Positions 1 to 7,454 of a stretch of DNA of 64,000 nucleotides are shown one piece after another. The notes beneath the pieces were generated by a model. The model made no database searches. It was not told the DNA's origin and saw nothing but the letters and a program-made list of their open reading frames with translations. The DNA is from Pseudomonas fluorescens (lineage in GTDB: Bacteria; Pseudomonadota; Gammaproteobacteria; Pseudomonadales; Pseudomonadaceae): positions 4,030,001 to 4,094,000 of the forward strand of contig NZ_LT907842.1 in the NCBI RefSeq assembly GCF_900215245.1, read 5' to 3'. The first letter of the stretch is position 1; the number at the start of each line of letters is the position of its first letter. Made by a program: the position numbers and the translations under genes.

Positions 1-543
1 AGCCTGGCGGGGCGCAAGGTGCTGATCGTCGGCACCGGCGATATCGGCCAGTGTGTTGCCGATTTTCTGCTGCCGTTTGGCGTCAAGCTCTACGGCATCG
101 CCAGCACCGCGCGTGAGCAGGCGCCGTTTATTGAAGTCGCCGGGCTGGATCAATTGGGCCGGTTGGTCGGGGAGGTGGACTACGTGATCAACCTGCTGCC
201 CAATACGCCTACCACCCATGACCTGTACGACGCTGCGCTGTTCAAGCAATTCAAGCCGACCGGGTTGTTTATCAACGTCGGGCGCGGTGTGGCCGTGGTT
301 GATGCCGATCTGGTCGAGGCCCTGAAAGAAGGGCACCTGGCTGGCGCGGTGATCGACGTCTGCCGCCAGGAACCCCTGCCGCAACGCCATCCGTTCTGGA
401 CCGCCTGGGGCCTGCTGTTGACCGGCCACAGCTCGGCGCCGACCTCGCCGCTGATGATGGTGGAACTGTTTGTGCAGAACCTGCGGGCGTATCAGGCCAA
501 GGAAACCTTGCGCGGCGAAGTGGATTTCGAGCGCGGTTATTAA
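1..543 (+). CDS. D-2-hydroxyacid dehydrogenase, C-terminal part (5' end outside window)
   Basis: The reading frame is open from base 1, so the N-terminus lies outside the window; the first in-frame GTG at 19 falls inside the nucleotide-binding fold and is not a real start. The visible 180 codons begin with the Rossmann motif VLIVGTGDIG. Then come NLLPNTPTTHDLYD, the INVGRG motif with the arginine seen in this family, and DVCRQEPLPQRHPFW with the usual catalytic-type Glu/His region. This matches the glyoxylate/hydroxypyruvate reductase type of NAD(P)-dependent 2-hydroxyacid dehydrogenase, which reduces 2-oxoacids in the cytoplasm. The exact substrate cannot be read from this fragment. A REP doublet follows the stop. 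Confidence 0.85.
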   Translation, partial: SLAGRKVLIVGTGDIGQCVADFLLPFGVKLYGIASTAREQAPFIEVAGLDQLGRLVGEVDYVINLLPNTPTTHDLYDAALFKQFKPTGLFINVGRGVAVVDADLVEALKEGHLAGAVIDVCRQEPLPQRHPFWTAWGLLLTGHSSAPTSPLMMVELFVQNLRAYQAKETLRGEVDFERGY

Positions 544-558
544 ACTCACCCAAGCAAA

Positions 559-648
559 ATGTGCGAGCGGGCTGGCTCGCGATGACGGTGTATCAGCCTG
601 CCATGCAGTGACTGACCCATCGCTATCGCGGGCAAGCCCGCTCCCACA
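559..648. repeat. REPIN (REP doublet), degenerate
   Basis: Two inverted REP arms (559-588 and 619-648) face each other. The right arm has the usual GCAAGCCCGCTCCCACA end, while the left arm has changed bases (GTGCGAGCGGGCTGGCTCGC). It lies between the ends of the dehydrogenase and the nitroreductase gene, which converge. Confidence 0.8.
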
Positions 649-664
649 GGGATATCGGCAAGGC

Positions 665-1258
665 TTACAGGCTGAAGTCACCTTCCGACACCAGTTCGCT
701 CAGCGGCTTGCGCGGGCTTGGCACTTCACGGCCTTGCAGGTATTCAGGCAAGCTCGATTTGTCCCCCAGCTTGCCGACGGCCACCGCCGCGTGCAGCGCA
801 TACCCGTCTGGAATCTTCAGCGCTTGGCGGGTCAATGCCTGATCGAAGCCGGCCATGCCATGGGTGTGCCAGCCGCTGAGGCTGGCTTGCAGCGCCAGGT
901 GGCCCCAGGCTGAGCCGGTGTCGAAGGTGTGCCACAGCGCCGGGGTTTCTTCCGTGGCGCCGGGGGCGATGAAGTCGGTTTTCGAGGCGATGATCACCAG
1001 GGCCGACGCATGTTGCGCCCACCCACGGTTGAATTCATTGAGCAGGCCCAGGAAGCGTTCCCAGTCCGGCGTGTCACGGCGCGCATAGAGAAAACGCCAT
1101 GGCTGCGAGTTGTAGGCCGATGGCGCCCAACGCGCGGCTTCGAAGAAGCTCAGCAGGGTCTCCTGCGGGATGCTCTCGCCGGTAAAGGCGCGGGGCGACC
1201 AGCGCTCGGTAAACTGGGTGTGGATCGGGTAATCGGCAACGCGTGGGTTATTGCTCAT
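665..1258 (-). CDS. Nitroreductase family protein
   Basis: A 197-residue protein of the flavin-dependent nitroreductase family. The N-terminal ERWSPRAFTGESIP and the ARWAPSAYNSQPWRF segment are the FMN-binding signature (the R-S-x-R-x-F type start and the P-S-x-N-x-Q-P-W motif). Members reduce nitro compounds, quinones or other electrophiles with NAD(P)H; the substrate here is unknown. An AGGA ribosome site lies 7 nt before the ATG. The gene converges on the dehydrogenase gene and is probably transcribed alone. The length is usual for the short nitroreductases. Confidence 0.88.
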   Translation of the reverse strand: MSNNPRVADYPIHTQFTERWSPRAFTGESIPQETLLSFFEAARWAPSAYNSQPWRFLYARRDTPDWERFLGLLNEFNRGWAQHASALVIIASKTDFIAPGATEETPALWHTFDTGSAWGHLALQASLSGWHTHGMAGFDQALTRQALKIPDGYALHAAVAVGKLGDKSSLPEYLQGREVPSPRKPLSELVSEGDFSL

Positions 1259-1410
1259 GGGCAGATCCTGATGAAAAACCGGGGCTCAAAGCTACTGCGC
1301 CGCCCCAAGCCTGACAAGTCTTGTCATACCGGCAGTCGTAAGCGCTTGGCCCCAAGGGCCTTGGGCACTAGACTGGCGGCCTTTTCACCTACCGATACTG
1401 ATGTAGAGCC

Positions 1411-1860
1411 ATGGCCGCCAAAGTCGAACCTTTCTGGATACGCAAAACCCTTGAGCACCTCGACCAGGAGGAGTGGGAGTCGTTGTGCGACGGCTGTGGC
1501 CTGTGCTGCCTGCAAAAGCTTGAGGACGAGGACGACAACAGCGTTTATTACACGCGCATCGCCTGCAAGCTGCTGGACCTGAAAACCTGCCAGTGCACTG
1601 ACTACCCCAACCGCCGTGCCTCGGTGCCCGACTGTATCCAGCTCACGCCGGGCCAGGCCGATCAGTTCAAATGGCTGCCGCCGACCTGCGGCTACCGCTT
1701 GGTCAGCGAGCGCAAAGACCTGCCGCTGTGGCACCACCTGGTTTGCGGCGACCGTGATGCCGTGCACCACGAACGCATTTCCCAGTCCGGCCGAATGCTC
1801 GCCGAAGGCAGCGTGCCCGAAGACGACTGGGAGGATCACCTGATCTTCCGCGCAGGCTGA
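1411..1860 (+). CDS. YcgN-type cysteine cluster protein (UPF0260)
   Basis: A 149-residue protein with a cysteine cluster at about residues 28-35 (CDGCGLCC, i.e. C-x2-C-x2-CC) and further cysteines at IACK, TCQC, PDC, TCGY and VCGD. This pattern matches the YcgN/UPF0260 family, thought to bind a metal or Fe-S cluster; its biochemical function is not established. Hallmarks such as DYPNR and the [10 protein letters not shown] segment are present. The gene ends 15 nt before the start of the next gene on the same strand, so the two probably share a transcript. Confidence 0.85.
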   Translation: MAAKVEPFWIRKTLEHLDQEEWESLCDGCGLCCLQKLEDEDDNSVYYTRIACKLLDLKTCQCTDYPNRRASVPDCIQLTPGQADQFKWLPPTCGYRLVSERKDLPLWHHLVCGDRDAVHHERISQSGRMLAEGSVPEDDWEDHLIFRAG

Positions 1861-1875
1861 AAAAAAGGAGTGTGT

Positions 1876-3096
1876 ATGACGGTGGCAACCAAGCTGGCGG
1901 CCTCGTTGGTATTGCTGGCGCTGAGCCTGCCCGCGTGGTGCGCGAAGAAAGTCGACCTCGACTACCACGTCAAACTGCTGCCCCAGAGCGATCAGGCCGA
2001 AGTGCGCGTGAGCCTGTCCCAGGGCTCGGCAGTGCGCAGCCTTGACTTCGACCTGGGCCACGACGGTGACTACAGCGACTTCAAGGCCGATGGCCAATGG
2101 CGCGTCAGCGGCCACCGTGGCGTGTGGCAACCCAGCGCCGACAAAGCCAGCCTGACTTACCATGTACGGCTTACGCACGCACGCAAACCGGGGCTGTATG
2201 AAGCGCGGATGACGCCGAGTTGGGCGCTGTTTCGGGGTGAAGACCTGGTGCCGACGGCGCGGCTCGACCAGCAGGACGGCGTGGAGCTGGTCTCGCGCTT
2301 GGTATTCGAGTTGCCGGCGGGCTGGAAAAGCATCGAGACGGCCTGGCCGCGTATCGGCAAGAACACCTTCCGTATCGACAACGTTTCCCGGTTGTTCGAC
2401 CGGCCGACGGGCTGGATGCTCGCCGGCACCCTGGGCAGCCGGCGCGTGCGCCTGGGGGACACCGACGTCACCGTCGCCTCGCCCAAGGGGCAGGCCATGC
2501 GGCGCATGGATGTGTTGACGCTGCTGACCTTCGTCTGGCCCCAGGTTGATGCGGCATTCCCGCGCCACCCGGCCAAACTGCTGGTGGTGGGCGCCAGCGA
2601 CCCGATGCGCCGTGGCGTGTTTTCGTCCCGCGACTCGATCTACCTCAGTAGCCGCACGCCGCTGGTGAGTGAAAATGGCAGTAGCCCGTTGATTCGCGAA
2701 GTGGTGCAAGCCATCGGCCGCTTCAACGACCACCACAGCAGTGACTGGATCGGCGAAGGCTTGGGGGAGTATTACGCCATTGAACTGGTACGGCGTGCCG
2801 GCGGCATCACCGATGAGCGCTACGCCGCGATCCAGGCGCGATTGAGCAAGGAAGGCAAAGACGTCACCACGCTACGGGGCGAGCATGTCAGTGCGGCAAC
2901 CGTGGCGCGGGCGGTGGTGGTGTTGCAGGAGTTGGATCGCGAGATTCGGGTGAAAACTCACAACAAACGTTCGCTGGATGACCTGGCGCAGGCGGTGATG
3001 CGTGCGAACAGCATCACCACCGCGGAGTTTGTGCAGCTGGCGGAGAGTGTGATCGGCGAGTCGTCGGTGGTGCTGGACACCCAGTTATTGCGCTGA
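1876..3096 (+). CDS. Exported M61-peptidase-like protein, active site degenerate
   Basis: Start chosen at the ATG at 1876, five bases after AAGGAG; an upstream in-frame GTG at 1870 overlaps that ribosome site. The 406-residue product begins with a signal peptide (hydrophobic LAASLVLLALSLPAW, cleavage probably after about residue 22). The C-terminal half has the layout of M61 glycyl-aminopeptidase-like proteins, with a DWIGEGLGEYYAIELVRRAG segment near residues 290-310 that resembles the part of the M61 catalytic domain holding the third zinc ligand. The expected HExxH is replaced by REVVQ, so zinc binding is unlikely. Family assignment is inference from these motifs. It is probably periplasmic and non-peptidase. 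Likely cotranscribed with the YcgN-type gene. Confidence 0.65.
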   Translation: MTVATKLAASLVLLALSLPAWCAKKVDLDYHVKLLPQSDQAEVRVSLSQGSAVRSLDFDLGHDGDYSDFKADGQWRVSGHRGVWQPSADKASLTYHVRLTHARKPGLYEARMTPSWALFRGEDLVPTARLDQQDGVELVSRLVFELPAGWKSIETAWPRIGKNTFRIDNVSRLFDRPTGWMLAGTLGSRRVRLGDTDVTVASPKGQAMRRMDVLTLLTFVWPQVDAAFPRHPAKLLVVGASDPMRRGVFSSRDSIYLSSRTPLVSENGSSPLIREVVQAIGRFNDHHSSDWIGEGLGEYYAIELVRRAGGITDERYAAIQARLSKEGKDVTTLRGEHVSAATVARAVVVLQELDREIRVKTHNKRSLDDLAQAVMRANSITTAEFVQLAESVIGESSVVLDTQLLR

Positions 3097-3120
3097 GCTT
3101 AAGCCATACACACGTCAAAA

Positions 3121-3210
3121 ATGTGGGAGCGGGCTTGCTCGCGAATGCGGTCTGTCAGTTAAATATGTACTGACTGATACACCGCTTTCGCGAGCAAGCC
3201 CGCTCCCACA
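3121..3210. repeat. REPIN
   Basis: A near-perfect pair of inverted REP arms of the GTGGGAGCGGGCTTGCTCGCGAATGCGG type. The spacer (TCTGTCAGTT...TGACTGATACA) is almost the same as in the REPIN at 11448. It sits between convergent genes. Confidence 0.92.
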
Positions 3211-3240
3211 TTTGGATTTCCAACTGATCGCAGAGGTGTA

Positions 3241-3591
3241 CTAGTCGGCCGTTTTAGTGGCCTTCTCAGCCGCTACTTCCGCTTTGGTCTTGAGGTTCTT
3301 CAATTCTTCTCCAGCGCGCTCAATCTTCGTGCGCACGCTGTTCATTTCCTGGCGGCCTTGCTCCAGCTTGTCCTTGAACGAGCTGTGCCCGGTGACGCCG
3401 CGCACCAGGGCCACGCCGCCAATCGCCACTTGGATCAAGCCGAAGATCCCGCCACGGCGCAGGCCTTTGCCGAGCATCATCACGCCGCCGGCCACCGAGC
3501 CGATACGTTCCCAGCCATGCACGTTTTGAGTCGGCTGGCTGTCAAAGGGTGCGTGTTCAATGATAGGTCGCAGGATTTTGCTGTCGCTCAT
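3241..3591 (-). CDS. Small membrane protein, DUF2892 (YgaP transmembrane) type
   Basis: Start set at 3591, where GGAG lies 7 nt upstream; the frame stays open further upstream without a ribosome site. The 116-residue product starts MSDSKILRPIIEHAPFDS. It has NVHGWERIGSVAGGVMMLGKGLRRGG followed by a hydrophobic stretch (FGLIQVAIGGVALVRG), typical of the short two-helix DUF2892 domain. The last 40 residues are a charged, Lys/Glu-rich, probably coiled-coil tail (EMNSVRTKIERAGEELKNL...). Function unknown; probably an inner membrane protein. Confidence 0.75.
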   Translation of the reverse strand: MSDSKILRPIIEHAPFDSQPTQNVHGWERIGSVAGGVMMLGKGLRRGGIFGLIQVAIGGVALVRGVTGHSSFKDKLEQGRQEMNSVRTKIERAGEELKNLKTKAEVAAEKATKTAD

Positions 3592-3658
3592 GATCTGTCT
3601 CCAACAAGGGCAAGTGTTAGTAGCTGACTGTTTGCAGGCGCCGGATGTTCCCAAAAAA

Positions 3659-4126
3659 TCAGTACTTGGGGCCCGAGCGGGTGTTGTTGCCCTTGGCCAG
3701 TCGGTCATAGAGCACCACATTGACGGTGGCGGCGAGGTTCATGCAGCCGGTCGTCGGGATGTACACCACGTCTTCACACCAGTCGCGGATCTCTTTGTCG
3801 AGGGAGCCGTCTTCAGGGCCGAAGATATACAGCGCGCGGTCGGGGTGGGTGTATTCCGGCAGTGGGCGGGCGCCTTCGACCAGTTCTACAGCCACCGGTA
3901 TACAGCCCAGCGGGAGGATTTTTTTCAGGTCATCGATACCGATCAGCGGAATGTCGTGGTGGACCTTCTTGGTGTCGGTGATGAAATCCCGGGCGCGCTC
4001 GTAACGCACGCCGGTGTAGAACACCGAGGCCACGCCGTAGCAACCGGCGGCGCGCATGACCGAACCGACGTTTTCGGGGGATTTGGGGTTATACAGACCG
4101 ATGCAGCTGTAGCGTTTATTGCCCAC
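3659..4126 (-). CDS. SPOUT (TrmH family) RNA 2'-O-methyltransferase
   Basis: A 155-residue single-domain SPOUT protein with the three TrmH-family motifs: PKSPENVGSVMRAAGCYG (motif 1, with the Asn and Arg), ALYIFGPEDGSL (motif 2), and CMNLAATVNVVLYDRLA (motif 3, SAM knot). Such proteins methylate the 2'-OH of a tRNA or rRNA ribose; the target cannot be read from the sequence. The start codon is GTG and the ribosome site is weak. The gene reads away from the YajD gene and toward the DUF2892 gene with a 67-bp gap. Confidence 0.88.
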   Translation of the reverse strand: MGNKRYSCIGLYNPKSPENVGSVMRAAGCYGVASVFYTGVRYERARDFITDTKKVHHDIPLIGIDDLKKILPLGCIPVAVELVEGARPLPEYTHPDRALYIFGPEDGSLDKEIRDWCEDVVYIPTTGCMNLAATVNVVLYDRLAKGNNTRSGPKY

Positions 4127-4186
4127 GGGGAAGGGTGCCTTGCAGAAAAACGCCGATTATACGGCCTGGGAGTGAGGTGGTGCTTG

Positions 4187-4266
4187 GGCCATCGCTATCG
4201 GGGGCACGCCAGCTGCCACAATGGGAATGCGTTCCCCTGTGGGCGCTGGCTTGCCTGCGATGGCGG
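4187..4266. repeat. REPIN, class II arms, inverted order
   Basis: An inverted pair whose arms match the second REP type in this window (GTGGG-GCTGGCTTGCCTGCGATGGCGG at 4238-4266 and its reverse complement, degenerate, at 4187-4220). Relative to most REPINs here, the arm order is reversed. Confidence 0.65.
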
Positions 4267-4287
4267 CCGGGCAGGCAGCGACGAACG

Positions 4288-4662
4288 TCAGTCGTCTTTC
4301 TTCATCAACCCCGCCAACGCCGCAAACGGGTTGTGCGTGGCCTTGGCGATGGTCGGGCTGCTGGTGGAGCCTTCGCCGAAATACTGCTGGTCGGTGTAGC
4401 GCGAGTGTTCGTTATCGTGGCAGTACAGGCACAGCAGTTCCCAGTTGGAACCGTCCTGCGGGTTGTCATCATGATTGTGGTTGCGGTGGTGCACGGTCAG
4501 TTCGCTCAGACGCTTGCCGGCGAATTCACGGGCGCAGCGGCCGCACACGTGCGGGTACATTTTCAAGGCTTTGTCGCGGTAGCCCATTTCCCGGTCGCGC
4601 TGGGCATCGGCGAGGATGCGGTCCAGTTTGGCGGTGTGGGAGGGCGGGTTGGTCGAGCTCAT
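4288..4662 (-). CDS. yajD: YajD family HNH nuclease-like protein
   Basis: A small HNH-domain protein. CGRC (about residues 40-43) and CLYCHDNEH (about 76-84) form the two zinc knuckles, and LTVHHRNHNHDDNP carries the HH...N..H core of the HNH fold. Two ATGs lie in tandem (4665 and 4662). AGGAG is only 2 nt from the first and 5 nt from the second, so 4662 is preferred, giving 124 residues. YajD proteins are conserved in gammaproteobacteria with no proven substrate; a DNA-nicking role is inferred from the fold only. Confidence 0.82.
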   Translation of the reverse strand: MSSTNPPSHTAKLDRILADAQRDREMGYRDKALKMYPHVCGRCAREFAGKRLSELTVHHRNHNHDDNPQDGSNWELLCLYCHDNEHSRYTDQQYFGEGSTSSPTIAKATHNPFAALAGLMKKDD

Positions 4663-4813
4663 CATGGCTCCTGGCTATTTGGTGGGTCACGGATACCCTT
4701 GATTCTAGCCGCTCGCGCTGGAAAACACCGCTGGCTTTTTCAGCAACGGTACAGCCTGGCAGCGGCAATCGTTTGTAGTATCGGCTCACGCCATCGACTG
4801 GGATCTGAAACCT

Positions 4814-5734
4814 ATGCGTCTGCACACATGGACCGTTGCACTCCTGCTCTGCGCCTTGACGGCTCAAGCCCATGCATTCTCCACCCCCAAACCCGGCCAG
4901 GTGATCGAAGTGTCCCTTGAGCAACTGCACCCGACTCAAGCCGTGGTGGGGTTCGATCAGATTTATTACAGCCTCGGGCTGTTCGCCGACAAGCCCGCCA
5001 AGGTCTTTGACGAATACTGTGAAACCAACGGGCAGGGCGCCGCCGATAACGTGCCGAAAAAGGCCGACTTGCAGCAGCCGGCGAGCTTCACCTGCAAGGA
5101 CCCGGTGGGCACGCATCCCGAGGACATGAAAACCGTGGTGGTCGGCCCCGCAGGCCAGCTGTACCTGACTGACGGTCACCACAGCTTCACCACGTTGTGG
5201 GAAGTGCCCGGTGGTGGCCCTCAGTTGAAAATGTGGGTCAAGGTCACCGACGATTTCAGCAACAGCCCTGACCTGGCTACGTTCTGGCAGCGCATGGAGG
5301 CTGCCCGCAAAGTCTGGCTCAAGGACAACCAGGGCCACAGCCTGCCACCTTCACAGTTGCCGGCGCATTTGGGCTTCAAGAGCTTGCAGGACGACACTTT
5401 CCGCAGCCTGGTGTATTTCACGCGCAAGGCCGCTTACGGCAAGCCGGACGATGGCGCGATTGCACCGGAATTCCTGGAGTTCTACTGGGGCAACTGGCTG
5501 CGCACGCAGATTGACCTGAGCGCCTTCAACCTGAACAAGAAGGGCGGTTACAAGGACGCCATTGAAGCCGTGGCCAAGCGCATGGTCAGCCTGGCACCCG
5601 GCTCACTGGTCGGTGACAGTGGCTTTACCGCCCATCAATTGGGCGGCATGACCACGCTTGACCAACGAGAGCTGGAAAAAACCTTCGACAAAAAAGTCCC
5701 GTACGTGATCGATTACCGCAAAGCCCGCAACTGA
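4814..5734 (+). CDS. Exported ParB-like/sulfiredoxin-fold protein (ParBc_2 type)
   Basis: A 306-residue protein with a clear signal peptide (MRLHTWTVALLLCALTAQAHA, about 21-22 residues). The mature part opens with PGQVIEVSLEQLHPTQAVVG, then GPAGQLYLTDGHHSFTTLW (about residues 112-130), the D-G-H-H-S/T core of the ParB/sulfiredoxin nucleotide-binding fold. ParB-fold proteins normally act on DNA or nucleotides in the cytoplasm, but this one should be in the periplasm or outside the cell. That places it in the putative ParB-like family PF08857, which has no settled function. The C-terminal 150 residues are conserved-looking but unrecognised. It is not a chromosome-partition ParB. Confidence 0.7.
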   Translation: MRLHTWTVALLLCALTAQAHAFSTPKPGQVIEVSLEQLHPTQAVVGFDQIYYSLGLFADKPAKVFDEYCETNGQGAADNVPKKADLQQPASFTCKDPVGTHPEDMKTVVVGPAGQLYLTDGHHSFTTLWEVPGGGPQLKMWVKVTDDFSNSPDLATFWQRMEAARKVWLKDNQGHSLPPSQLPAHLGFKSLQDDTFRSLVYFTRKAAYGKPDDGAIAPEFLEFYWGNWLRTQIDLSAFNLNKKGGYKDAIEAVAKRMVSLAPGSLVGDSGFTAHQLGGMTTLDQRELEKTFDKKVPYVIDYRKARN

Positions 5735-5746
5735 CGGGGATTCAAA

Positions 5747-5835
5747 ATGTGCAGGCTGGCGAGCTCGCGAATCCGCTCATTCAGGCTCAGACGCAGAGGC
5801 TGACACTCCGCCTTCGCGAGCGAGCCCGTGCCCAC
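5747..5835. repeat. Degenerate REPIN
   Basis: Two weakened inverted REP arms (GTGCAGGCTGGCGAGCTCGCGAA and TTCGCGAGCGAGCCCGTGCCCAC) lie between the convergent ends of the ParB-like gene and the spermidine-synthase-like gene. The many mismatches suggest an old, decaying insertion. Confidence 0.7.
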
Positions 5836-5868
5836 CTTGGATCTGTGCTGTTTTAGCGGTTGTGTTGA

Positions 5869-6555
5869 TCAGCCCTTGAGCTTTTCGGCAATCCAGATGG
5901 TATGCCGGGTGCCCTTGTTGCCATGGGCAAACACCTGCACTTCCTCGGCCTTGAAACCGGCCTTGCGCAGTTTGTCGCTGAACAGCTTGTCGGCGCTGGC
6001 CGACCATACCGCCAGCACGCCTTTGGGGCGTAAGGCCTTGGCGCAGGCGGCCAGTCCACCGGCGGAGTACAGCCAGCTGTTGGCCTTTTGCGTGAGGCCT
6101 TCGGGGCCGTTGTCGACGTCGAGCATGATTGCGTCAAAGCCCTGCGGCTCGGCCTGCAGCACGTTGGCCACGTCTTCCATGCGGATCACCGTGCGCGGGT
6201 CGAGCAGCGGGCGGCCGGACTTTTCTCCCAGCGGCCCACGGTTCCATTCCACCACGCCGGGCACCAATTCGGCGACCACCACTTCGGCGCTCTTGCCCAA
6301 GTGTTTGAGGGCCGAGGCCAGGGTAAAACCCATGCCCAACCCGCCGATCAATACCCGCGAACCCGGGCGCCCGGCGACTTTACGGCAGGGGATCTCCGCC
6401 AGCGCGTCTTCGGAGCCGTGCATGCGCGTATTCATCAACTGGCCGCCATCGCCGCCCTGGATCTTGATGACAAAATCCTCGCCGTATTCGAACAGGCACA
6501 AGGCACCGCCGTTGTCGGGGATCGGAGTGGTGTCCAGCAGAACGAAACGTTTCAT
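5869..6555 (-). CDS. Spermidine synthase-like methyltransferase-fold protein
   Basis: A 228-residue protein with a Rossmann methyltransferase core: VLIGGLGMGFTLASALKHLG (nucleotide-binding loop, about residues 69-88), VVVAELVPGVVEWN (acidic residue after strand 2), and FDAIMLDVDNGPEGL (strand 4). Residues IQGGDGGQLMNTRMHGSEDALAE resemble the N-terminal spermidine synthase segment, but the full polyamine-binding set is not evident. It lacks the long N-terminal strand domain of SpeE. Assigned as a SpeE-like orphan; substrate unknown. GAGA lies 5 nt before the ATG. Confidence 0.75.
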   Translation of the reverse strand: MKRFVLLDTTPIPDNGGALCLFEYGEDFVIKIQGGDGGQLMNTRMHGSEDALAEIPCRKVAGRPGSRVLIGGLGMGFTLASALKHLGKSAEVVVAELVPGVVEWNRGPLGEKSGRPLLDPRTVIRMEDVANVLQAEPQGFDAIMLDVDNGPEGLTQKANSWLYSAGGLAACAKALRPKGVLAVWSASADKLFSDKLRKAGFKAEEVQVFAHGNKGTRHTIWIAEKLKG

Positions 6556-6633
6556 GGAAATCTCATTGGGAAGGGCATTCTTGCGCGGTTGGGAGTAGCC
6601 TTAGGACATTCCGGTCAGGCCATGGAGCCATCG

Positions 6634-6918
6634 ATGAAGTGCAGCATTCTAACGGTCATTGTGTTGAGCGCGCTCACATTGGGTGCGGCGCAGGCGCAAG
6701 AGGTGCAAACCGTGCCGGTCGCACCCGCGCCAACCCCCGGCGCGCCGGGCACACCAACACCGACGCTGTATCCGCAAGTCACCCCGCCTGTCGCGCCTAA
6801 AGCCACGGCGAATGGTTCACCTGCGTTGGTGCCGATCGTGTTACCGACACCGCCAAAAGATCAGACGGTGCCCGGCCTGCTGCAAAACGACAGCAAACCC
6901 AAGACCCCCGGCGGTTAA
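6634..6918 (+). CDS. Small exported Pro/Thr-rich protein of unknown function
   Basis: Start chosen at 6634, six bases after GGAG; an earlier in-frame ATG at 6622 overlaps that site. The 94-residue product has a signal peptide (MKCSILTVIVLSALTLGAAQAQ). Its mature part is dominated by Pro, Thr, Ala and Val (VAPAPTPGAPGTPTPTLYP) and is probably unstructured in the periplasm. No domain is recognised. Its stop overlaps the stop of the convergent cyclic-nucleotide domain gene by four bases. Confidence 0.6.
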   Translation: MKCSILTVIVLSALTLGAAQAQEVQTVPVAPAPTPGAPGTPTPTLYPQVTPPVAPKATANGSPALVPIVLPTPPKDQTVPGLLQNDSKPKTPGG

Positions 6919-7388
6919 AACTGTTGAGACAGTAATTGCCCGTCGGCCATGCGCAGGCGCTTGGACAAGGCGATGGCAATCGCGCGGATGATCTTGGCCG
7001 CCACCCTGGGGGCTTCGTTGAGCATTTTTTCCAGGGAATCCTTGCCCAGGTTCAGCAGCACGCTGTCACTTGCCGCGAGGCAACTGGCAGAACGCCGTTC
7101 GCCATCGAGCACCGCCATCTCGCCAAACGCCCGGCCACTGCGCAGGGTGGCGATGGTCACGCGCTGGCCTTCGTGGTTGGTTTTCTGCACGGCCACCTGC
7201 CCACTGTGGAGGATGCACATGAAGGTGCCGGCATCGCCCTCAAGGAAAATCACCTCGCCCTGGGCAATGTTGCTGATATTGAAGTAGCCCGCCGCCACGT
7301 GGAAATCTTCCGGCAACAAGGGGTCGAACAGGCCGCAGTCCATCAGCATGTCGCGGATTTCATTGTTGAGTAGTGTGGGTTGGGGCAT
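6915..7388 (-). CDS. Cyclic nucleotide-binding domain protein without DNA-binding domain
   Basis: A 157-residue protein that is essentially one Crp-type cNMP-binding beta-roll: GEVIFLEGDAGTFMCILHSGQVAV (about residues 43-66), then the phosphate-binding cassette region SGRAFGEMAVLDGERRSASC (about 84-103), where GE...RR..S matches the ligand-contact pattern. After it comes a helix (LEKMLNEAPRVAAKIIRAIAIALSKRL) but no helix-turn-helix. It may be a cNMP sensor acting through a partner rather than a transcription factor. It lies downstream of ptrB on the same strand, with a hairpin between. Confidence 0.8.
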   Translation of the reverse strand: MPQPTLLNNEIRDMLMDCGLFDPLLPEDFHVAAGYFNISNIAQGEVIFLEGDAGTFMCILHSGQVAVQKTNHEGQRVTIATLRSGRAFGEMAVLDGERRSASCLAASDSVLLNLGKDSLEKMLNEAPRVAAKIIRAIAIALSKRLRMADGQLLSQQF

Positions 7389-7415
7389 GACTAATCTTGA
7401 TCCATCAATCGAGTA

Positions 7416-7443
7416 GGCGGTCCTGTGTTCAGACAGGACCGCC
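7416..7443. other. Strong stem-loop between ptrB and the cNMP-domain gene
   Basis: An 11-bp perfect stem (GGCGGTCCTGT / ACAGGACCGCC) closes a six-base loop. It lies after the ptrB stop and before the start of the cNMP-domain gene on the same (minus) strand. Neither strand has a T-tract, so it may slow or protect transcripts rather than be a full intrinsic terminator. Confidence 0.6.
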
Positions 7444-7454
7444 GCGCGAAGTTC

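Noticed and set aside
4814..5734. Chromosome partition protein ParB
   Set aside because: It has a signal peptide, no helix-turn-helix DNA-binding domain and no parA beside it.
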